From contig CABXSA010000008.1 of the NCBI GenBank assembly GCA_902514765.1, positions 1-35,918 on the forward strand: 35,918 nucleotides of DNA, in the 5' to 3' direction. Position 1 is the first letter of the stretch. Every line of letters starts with the position of its first letter. The DNA comes from an uncultured SAR86 cluster bacterium (GTDB lineage: Bacteria; Pseudomonadota; Gammaproteobacteria; Magnimaribacterales; AG-339-G14). The translations under genes and the position numbers were made by a program. Under the pieces are notes generated by a model. The model saw nothing but the letters and a program-made list of their open reading frames with translations, had not been told where the DNA came from and searched no databases. Positions 29,261 through 35,918 of this stretch are shown here, piece by piece.

Positions 29261-29992
29261 TCACATATACAACCCACCGTTAACATGAATAGTCTGTCCT
29301 GTAATGTAATTAGCCTGATCTGAAGCCAAAAAATTCACTACTTCAGCAATTTCATTAGGCTTTCCTAATCTTCCTAGTGGGATTTGGGAGGCTAAAAAAT
29401 CTTCATTACCATCTGAAATTTCTTTTGTCATATCTGTTTCTATAAAGCCTGGAGCAACGCAATTCACATTAATATTCCTTGAACCCAATTCTCTAGCCAA
29501 AGATCTAGACATTGCTTCAATGCCTGCTTTTGCCGCAGCATAGTTTGCTTGTCCTTTGTTTCCAAGCACAGCTGAAGTAGAAGAAATATTTATTATTCGA
29601 CCCCACCTGTTTTTAACCATTTTTTTAATAAATGATTTAATGAGTAAATATTGCCCATTTAGATGAACATCAATTACATTATCCCACTCTTCTTCCTGCA
29701 TTCTTAACATAATGTTGTCTCTGGTTATTCCAGCATTGTTAATCAATATATCAGGGTAAATTTCTTTGGAATCAAGTAATGAAGTTAATTCTTTAATTGA
29801 GTTTCTATCACCTAAATCTAATTTAAAGGAATCGCCATCAAAATTCATTGAATCAATATTTTCCAAGATGCTTTGAACACTAGATTCAGAAGTCCCAGTT
29901 CCAACAACAAAATAATCTTTGTTAAAGGATTCAAGAATAGATTTGCCTATTCCTCTTGAGGCTCCAGTAATTAAAACGGTTTTTTTTGACAC
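29261..29992 (-). CDS. fabG: 3-oxoacyl-[ACP] reductase
   Basis: TGASRGIGKSI, NNAGITRDNIMLRMQEEEWDNVIDVHL, YAAAKAGIEAMSRSLARELGSRNINVNCVAPGFIETDMT. Confidence 0.97.
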   Translation of the reverse strand: MSKKTVLITGASRGIGKSILESFNKDYFVVGTGTSESSVQSILENIDSMNFDGDSFKLDLGDRNSIKELTSLLDSKEIYPDILINNAGITRDNIMLRMQEEEWDNVIDVHLNGQYLLIKSFIKKMVKNRWGRIINISSTSAVLGNKGQANYAAAKAGIEAMSRSLARELGSRNINVNCVAPGFIETDMTKEISDGNEDFLASQIPLGRLGKPNEIAEVVNFLASDQANYITGQTIHVNGGLYM

Positions 29993-29995
29993 AAA

Positions 29996-30202
29996 CTAAT
30001 TAGGAGAGTCTTCGTTTGAATCTTCCTTTGTTTTTATATCTAAAATTTTTCTTCCCTTAAAGAAACCATCTTTTGTCATATGATGTCTAAGATGCTTTTC
30101 ACCAGTAACAGGATCTAATGATAGAGCTTCTTTTTTCAAAGCATTATGAGAACGTCTTGCACCCCTTCTTGCTCTAGATACCTTACTTTTTTGAACAGCC
30201 AT
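29996..30202 (-). CDS. rpmF: 50S ribosomal protein L32 (Cys-free, C-terminal extension)
   Basis: MAVQKSKVSRARRGARRSHNAL...TGEKHLRHHMTKDGFFKGRKI. Confidence 0.96.
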   Translation of the reverse strand: MAVQKSKVSRARRGARRSHNALKKEALSLDPVTGEKHLRHHMTKDGFFKGRKILDIKTKEDSNEDSPN

Positions 30203-30237
30203 AATTTAGTGACGCAATTCTAGGGCAATTTGAATAT

Positions 30238-31152
30238 TTATTCATCATTTTTAAGTAATTTTTTAAACTCTTTTGGGGGCTTTACGCTTACATGGATATT
30301 CAAATCCTTTGAAATGAAAGAATTAGAATGAAGGTACATCCTTTTTTTATATCCTGAGCCCTTTGGAAGCTTGTTTTCCTTTAATCCATACTTCTTGTCT
30401 CCTACAATTGGATATCCTAATTCTGAGAGATGAACTCTCAATTGATGAGTTCTCCCAGTAATCAACTCACATTGAATAAGAGAAAAATAGTTTGAGGATT
30501 CAATGGCTTGATAAGAAGTTCTTGCAATTTTTCCTCCTTCTGAAATCTTAACCATCCTTTCTTCGCCTTTGAGCATGTTTTTTTTAATATTGATTTCGTA
30601 CAAGCCGTCTTTATTAATCCAGTTTCCATGAATAACGGCTTGATAGGTTTTTTTAACTTTTCTTTCCGAAATCAACTTGTTACAGCGTCTTAAAAATTTA
30701 TTATTTTTAGCAATTATTTGGCAGCCCGATGTATCTTTGTCTAATCTATGAACCAATTTTGCATCTCTATAAGCTTTGCCGAAGTTTCTAATCGTTTCTA
30801 TCACACCAATTGATATCCCGCTTCCGCCATGCGAAGCAATACCTTCAGGTTTGTTTATTGCAATGTAATCGTCATTTTCTTCCACGATTGTATCTTTTAG
30901 TAAAGCAATAATATTAGTAGGAACAAATTGATTTTCTCTTTTTGAAATCTTAATGGGCGGAATTCTCACTTCATCACTGTTTACTAATTTATATGAAGGT
31001 TTTTTTCTTTTACTATTGATTCTGATTTCGCCTTTTCTGATAATTGAATAAATCTTTGATTTTGGAACGCCTTTCAAATAATTTATTAAAAAATTATCCA
31101 ATCTTTGACCGGAAATATTTTCGTCAATAATTACTTTTTTTACTTCAGGCAT
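30238..31152 (-). CDS. rluC: 23S rRNA pseudouridine synthase RluC
   Basis: S4 domain (GQRLDNFLINYLKGVPKSKIYSIIRKGEIRIN), HRLDKDTSGCQIIAKN, RTHQLRVHLSELGYPIVGDKKYG; divergent from rne. Confidence 0.95.
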   Translation of the reverse strand: MPEVKKVIIDENISGQRLDNFLINYLKGVPKSKIYSIIRKGEIRINSKRKKPSYKLVNSDEVRIPPIKISKRENQFVPTNIIALLKDTIVEENDDYIAINKPEGIASHGGSGISIGVIETIRNFGKAYRDAKLVHRLDKDTSGCQIIAKNNKFLRRCNKLISERKVKKTYQAVIHGNWINKDGLYEINIKKNMLKGEERMVKISEGGKIARTSYQAIESSNYFSLIQCELITGRTHQLRVHLSELGYPIVGDKKYGLKENKLPKGSGYKKRMYLHSNSFISKDLNIHVSVKPPKEFKKLLKNDE

Positions 31153-31363
31153 AAATAATTTAGATTTATTTCAATATTTTCTCTAGAATACGCTTTAAAG
31201 ACCCTTGTTAATAATACTTTAGGGCAAGAATTTTAATTTAGTTTAAATATAAGAATCTAATAAATATAGGTAGCTAAGGCGTAAAACCTAAAGTTTATTT
31301 CCAACATAGCCTCCTTTTAGAGGTATTTCGTTTTATATTTAAGCACTTTCATGAGGTGAAACT

Positions 31364-33385
31364 ATGAAAAGAATGCTTATAAATGCTACTCAGCCAGAAG
31401 AACTGAGAGTTGCTATTACTGAAGGAAATCTTTTGTATGATTTAGATATTGAAAATATCAGTGAAATCCGCAGAAAAGGAAACATATATAAAGGAAAAGT
31501 TAGCAGAATTGAACCAAGTTTAGGTGCTGCTTTTATAAACTATGGAGCAGAAAGACATGGATTTTTACCTTTCAAAGAAATCTCTCCTCAATTTTATCCT
31601 GAAAAACATAATCGTAATTCAAGACTATCTGTTTCAGACTGTTTAAAAAAAGATCAAGAAATTCTTGTTCAAGTTGAAAAAGACGAACGAGGTAATAAAG
31701 GAGCAGCTCTTACCACAAATGTAAGTCTAGCTGGTAGGTATTTAGTTTTAATGCCAAATAACCCAAAAGCTGCAGGAATCTCAAGAAGATTAGAAGGCAA
31801 AGAAAGAGATAAGCTTAAAGAAAGAATTGCATCTTTAAATGTTCCTGAGTCTATGGGATTAATAGTAAGGACTGCTGGAGAAGGAAAAGATCTTGAAGAT
31901 CTTAAATGGGATTTAGAGTATCTACAAAGAGTTTGGGATGGTATTAAAGAAGCAAATACTTTGAAAAATAGTCCAATTTTAATTTTTAAAGAAAGCGATA
32001 TCATTATCAGAGCCTTAAGAGACTATCTGAAAGAAGATATAGAAGAGATTTGGGTTGATACTGAAGAAGCTTTTGAAGAAGCATCTGAGTTCGTAGAACG
32101 TGTCATGCCTGATCAAGCTAAAATTCTTAATAAGTATGAAAATACTCTCCCCCTTTTCACTCGATATCAAATCGAATCTCAAATTGAGACCGCTTATCAA
32201 AGAGAAGTAAAACTTACATCTGGAGGGTCAATCGTCATAGATGATGCGGAGGCTCTAGTTGCAATAGATATCAACTCCTCCCAAGCTACTTCTGGTAAGG
32301 ATATTGAAGAAACTGCGGTCAAAACCAATATAGAAGCATGTGACGAAATTGGAAGACAATTGAGACTTAGAGATATTGGCGGATTAGTTGTAATTGATTT
32401 CATCGATATGATGAAACTTGAAAATAAACGCGCCGTAGAAGATGCCATGAGAGAAGCGCTTTCTGAGGATAGAGCCAGAGTTCAAATTGGGCGTATTTCA
32501 AGATTTGGATTGCTTGAACTATCAAGGCAAAGACTTAGATCATCTCTAAAAGAAAGATGGACTCAAGACATTAATACACTTTCGACCGCAGTCCTTAGAT
32601 TACTCGAAGAAGAATCTAGTAAAGAAAAAACTAGCGAAGTAAGAGCAATAGTATCTCCTGATATGTCAGCATTACTGCTGAATGAAAGAAGAGTTCGTTT
32701 AAATGATATTGAAGCAAGGAGCAATGTAAAGCTTGTAGTAATTTCTGATGCAACCAGACCTGATTCTAGATTTGAAGTCATAAGAATAAAAGACGGAAAG
32801 GTAATAGATCCTGAAAAAAATAGATCGAGTATTTCTGTCGCTGATCATTTTGAGAAAAAAAGCAAGAAAAAAACTTCTGAAGAAAAACCTCTTCTAGACA
32901 TTAAAAGATCGCGTAGACCAAAGAAATCTTTATTTAAAAGAATCATAGAACTTTTTAAGGGCAGCAAACCAAAGAAAAAATTTCAAAAACCCAATAAGAG
33001 ATCTAAATATTCTAAGAATCAAAGCAAAAAATCTTATCAAAAAAATAGAAATAGGTTTGATAGCAGAAATAAATCAAACTCTAATAAGTTTAAGGATAAT
33101 AAAAAAACAAATCCTAAACAGAGAAAGTCTCAAAACTCAACAGAAGTTAAACAAAATAGAGTTGCTAGAAAACCAAAATCTGATAACCCTAGAATATCCA
33201 AACCTAAAGAGATAGTTGAAAGTGGATCGTCTCCAGACAAAGAAAACACAATTAAAAATGAAGTTATTCAAAAACCTAAGAAGTTGAGTAGACCTAAGAA
33301 AGAAAAAAAAGCAAAAGTCTCAAAAGAAGTTGCAGAAGAAAAGAAAACTATAGAACGAGCTTCAAACGATCCAAGAAATAAATAA
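31364..33385 (+). CDS. rne: Ribonuclease E/G, RNase E type with basic C-terminal tail
   Basis: MKRMLINATQPEELRVAI, S1 domain, VAIDINSSQATSGKDIEETAVKTNIEACDEIGRQLRLRDIGGLVVIDFIDM catalytic Asp residues, Lys/Arg/Asn-rich C-terminus. Confidence 0.96.
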   Translation: MKRMLINATQPEELRVAITEGNLLYDLDIENISEIRRKGNIYKGKVSRIEPSLGAAFINYGAERHGFLPFKEISPQFYPEKHNRNSRLSVSDCLKKDQEILVQVEKDERGNKGAALTTNVSLAGRYLVLMPNNPKAAGISRRLEGKERDKLKERIASLNVPESMGLIVRTAGEGKDLEDLKWDLEYLQRVWDGIKEANTLKNSPILIFKESDIIIRALRDYLKEDIEEIWVDTEEAFEEASEFVERVMPDQAKILNKYENTLPLFTRYQIESQIETAYQREVKLTSGGSIVIDDAEALVAIDINSSQATSGKDIEETAVKTNIEACDEIGRQLRLRDIGGLVVIDFIDMMKLENKRAVEDAMREALSEDRARVQIGRISRFGLLELSRQRLRSSLKERWTQDINTLSTAVLRLLEEESSKEKTSEVRAIVSPDMSALLLNERRVRLNDIEARSNVKLVVISDATRPDSRFEVIRIKDGKVIDPEKNRSSISVADHFEKKSKKKTSEEKPLLDIKRSRRPKKSLFKRIIELFKGSKPKKKFQKPNKRSKYSKNQSKKSYQKNRNRFDSRNKSNSNKFKDNKKTNPKQRKSQNSTEVKQNRVARKPKSDNPRISKPKEIVESGSSPDKENTIKNEVIQKPKKLSRPKKEKKAKVSKEVAEEKKTIERASNDPRNK

Positions 33386-33386
33386 G

Positions 33387-34208
33387 TTAAGATTTATTAA
33401 TAAAGTTTTCTATCAACTTTCCAGAAATTGAAATATTTGCTGGGGGAATATTTGCTGGCATGCTTTCTAAAGTGAACCATTGAGCATCATCAATTTCTTC
33501 CCCATCAGGTTCTAATTCTCCAGAATCATATTCTGCATAAAAACCCAACATCAATTGACTTGGAAACGGCCATGCTTGGCTAGAAAAATACTCTAAATTT
33601 TTAATATTAATGTTTACTTCTTCTTTGACCTCTCTTTTTAAAGCACTTTCTACGGATTCCCCAGGCTCTATAAAACCAGCAAGAGTACTATAGAAATTTG
33701 GAGGAAAATTCTTATTGTGCGCAAGTAAAAACATATTTTTTTTGTAGATTAAAGTGATTACACACGGAGAAATCCTTGGGTAAATTAATTGTCCTTTACA
33801 GTTAGGACATTCCATTGCTCTTTCTTTATCGTGTCTTTGCATTGCAGATCCACAAGATCCACAAAATTGATGATCTTTTGACCAATTTATAATTTGAATA
33901 GACCTCGCAATAACATCAAACAATTGATCTGGCATCCTACCGAGAGCTGAACGCATATCGATAAAAATTGAATGTTCTAATTCACACTGATTTTTTTCAG
34001 CGAGAATCACAAAACATGGTTGTTTGTTTAAATATCCTAAAAAGTGTCTTTCTTTTTCCTCTATGTAAGACCAGGTCAATTCGTCTTGTGTAAGAGGCCT
34101 GATGAAATTTTCATTTGAAAATGAGAGGATGCTTTGATCAAATATCACAAAGAAAACTGAATCTTTGGCTTCATTTTCTATATAATTTGCAGGTTCAAAG
34201 GTAAACAA
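33387..34208 (-). CDS. nudC: NADH pyrophosphatase / RNA deNADding enzyme NudC
   Basis: CGSCGS...CPNCKG zinc ribbon, Nudix box [34 protein letters not shown] (NudC-type motif). Confidence 0.94.
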   Translation of the reverse strand: MFTFEPANYIENEAKDSVFFVIFDQSILSFSNENFIRPLTQDELTWSYIEEKERHFLGYLNKQPCFVILAEKNQCELEHSIFIDMRSALGRMPDQLFDVIARSIQIINWSKDHQFCGSCGSAMQRHDKERAMECPNCKGQLIYPRISPCVITLIYKKNMFLLAHNKNFPPNFYSTLAGFIEPGESVESALKREVKEEVNINIKNLEYFSSQAWPFPSQLMLGFYAEYDSGELEPDGEEIDDAQWFTLESMPANIPPANISISGKLIENFINKS

Positions 34209-34219
34209 GTTTAATCTCC

Positions 34220-35692
34220 ATGGTAAGTTCGATTTATTATAATTTTTTGGGAGCTGCTCCTAATTGGTATAAAAATACAATCATTTCTTTTTTGATTGTT
34301 AATCCGATTATATACATTTTATTCGATGCTATGAGCTTGCCTGCAGGATTTATTCTTGGCTGGATTATTTTAGGAGAGTTTATCTTTACTTTAGCAATGG
34401 CAATTAAATGCTATCCCCTTCAACCAGGAGGATTGATCGCATTAGAATCGATTTTGATGGGTCTAACGAATACAGGACAAATTTATTATGAAGTTGAAGC
34501 AAATTTAAAGGTAATTCTTCTTTTGGTATTCATGGTAGCTGGTATTTATTTTATGAAAGACTTTCTTTTGTATATCTTTACCAAGCTTCTAATTAACATC
34601 AAAAATAAAAGGCTTTTGTGTTTGTTATTTGTATTCGCTGCAGCATTTCTTTCTGCCTTTTTAGATGCATTAACAGTGATGGCCGTTTTGATAGCTGTAG
34701 CTGCAGGTTTTTATCACGTCTATAAAAGCGTTGCATCAAAGGAAGAATCATTTTCTGAGAACTCTGAAGAATTTCAAACTTTCAAAGGTTTTCTTAGAAA
34801 CCTCTTAATGCATGGCGCTGTTGGAACAGCTCTAGGAGGAGTTGCAACGACTGTTGGCGAGCCTCAAAATTTATTGATTGCAAGTGTTGCAGACTGGTCG
34901 TTTATCGAGTTCTTTTTGAAAATGTTGCCGATTTCTTTTCCTGTCTTTATTGCAGGCTTAATAACTTGTTATATTGTAGAAAGATTTTCTTTGTTTTCAT
35001 TTGGAGTTCAGCTTCCGAGTCACATAAGGGGAATACTCTATGATTTTGATAAACAAGAATCTCTAGAAAGAACAACTTCTCAAAATATGAAAATCGTTAC
35101 TCAAGCAATGGTTGCTTTGGTCCTTGTTTTTTCTCTAGCTTTTGGACTTGCTGCCGTGGGATTAATTGGTTTGATGATTATTGTATTGCTAACTGCTTTT
35201 AATGGAGTAATAGAAGAGCCAAAACTTGGAAAAGCTTTTGAAGAAGCTCTTCCATTTACCGCTTTATTGGTTGTATTTTTTGCGGTCGTTGCAGTTATTC
35301 ATGATCAACATTTATTTACCCCTGTAATAAGTTATGTCTTAAGTCTTAAACAAGAAATTCAAATACCTGTATTTTTCATGGTGAATGGCGTTTTATCAAT
35401 GATCAGTGATAATGTTTTTGTTGCTACCATTTATATCAGCGAAGTAAAGGCTGCCTTAGATAGTGGAGTAATAGGAAGAGAACAATTTGATTTGTTAGCA
35501 ATTGCAATTAATAGCGGGACAAATTTACCAAGTGTTGCTACTCCAAATGGGCAAGCTGCATTTTTATTTCTTCTAACCTCTTCAGTGGCGCCTCTTTTAG
35601 GACTTTCTTATTTAAGAATGGTATTGATGGCATTACCCTACACTATTGTTTTATCTGTAGTTGGGGTTCTATCTGTAATTTATTTTCTCTAA
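34220..35692 (+). CDS. nhaB: Na+/H+ antiporter NhaB
   Basis: [75 protein letters not shown]. Confidence 0.96.
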   Translation: MVSSIYYNFLGAAPNWYKNTIISFLIVNPIIYILFDAMSLPAGFILGWIILGEFIFTLAMAIKCYPLQPGGLIALESILMGLTNTGQIYYEVEANLKVILLLVFMVAGIYFMKDFLLYIFTKLLINIKNKRLLCLLFVFAAAFLSAFLDALTVMAVLIAVAAGFYHVYKSVASKEESFSENSEEFQTFKGFLRNLLMHGAVGTALGGVATTVGEPQNLLIASVADWSFIEFFLKMLPISFPVFIAGLITCYIVERFSLFSFGVQLPSHIRGILYDFDKQESLERTTSQNMKIVTQAMVALVLVFSLAFGLAAVGLIGLMIIVLLTAFNGVIEEPKLGKAFEEALPFTALLVVFFAVVAVIHDQHLFTPVISYVLSLKQEIQIPVFFMVNGVLSMISDNVFVATIYISEVKAALDSGVIGREQFDLLAIAINSGTNLPSVATPNGQAAFLFLLTSSVAPLLGLSYLRMVLMALPYTIVLSVVGVLSVIYFL

Positions 35693-35918
35693 TGGATAGA
35701 TCTTTCTGCATTGCTCCAATGATGAGACGAACAGACCGTCATTTCAGATATCTATGTAGTTTATTATCCAAAAAAAATATACTTTTTACCGAGATGATTC
35801 ATGCCAATGCAATAAACAGAAATGAGCCTGAAAGATTTTTAAATAACTCCAATATTTCAAATGCTACAGTTTTGCAAGTTGGAGGTAGTTGTCCAAAAGA
35901 GCTAAAAAGGTACAATTT
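35692..35918 (+). CDS. dusA: tRNA-dihydrouridine synthase A, N-terminal part (truncated by window end)
   Basis: [74 protein letters not shown] overlaps the nhaB stop (TAATG). Confidence 0.88.
   Translation, partial: MDRSFCIAPMMRRTDRHFRYLCSLLSKKNILFTEMIHANAINRNEPERFLNNSNISNATVLQVGGSCPKELKRYN

Noticed and set aside
31669-32781. Minus-strand ORFs (61-111 aa) antisense to rne
   Set aside because: Ser/Leu-rich shadow ORFs opposite conserved RNase E coding sequence.
1-35918. CRISPR arrays, tRNA/rRNA genes, transposases or integrases
   Set aside because: No regularly spaced repeats, cloverleaf-like sequence or recombinase-like proteins were recognised in intergenic regions or ORFs by eye; a tRNAscan/Infernal run would be needed for certainty.

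Overview
The window is an AT-rich, tightly packed bacterial chromosome segment. Gene content and order look like a streamlined marine gammaproteobacterium (inference, SAR86-like in style). Most of it is a compressed version of classical gammaproteobacterial core neighbourhoods: nqrF(3' end)-apbE-nqrM; aceA; mnmA-purB; icd; clpS-clpA; infA; rpmF-fabG-acpP-fabF-mltG-tmk-holB; rluC; rne; nudC; nhaB-dusA(5' end). Between infA and a prolyl oligopeptidase lies an accessory block at about 9.4-19.5 kb. It has three haloalkane-dehalogenase-family alpha/beta hydrolases (one HLD-II-like, two HLD-I-like, one of these with a signal peptide), a GST, a nitronate-monooxygenase-family flavoprotein, a TetR regulator with a perfect 7-bp-arm inverted repeat in the divergent promoter, a further alpha/beta hydrolase, a pair of secreted proteins that look like tandem dimeric alpha/beta-barrel (ABM-like) proteins, and unknown membrane proteins. 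This block is the best candidate for an undescribed system. Other notable points: an RNase E without the CPxCxGxG zinc-link, a fab cluster lacking plsX/fabH/fabD, an AGCS transporter with a large inserted domain, a shortened ApbE, a short unlisted nqrM gene, and a possible 35-aa single-TM microprotein. No rRNA, tRNA, CRISPR array or mobile element was recognised. No database search was run; product calls come from motif recognition.
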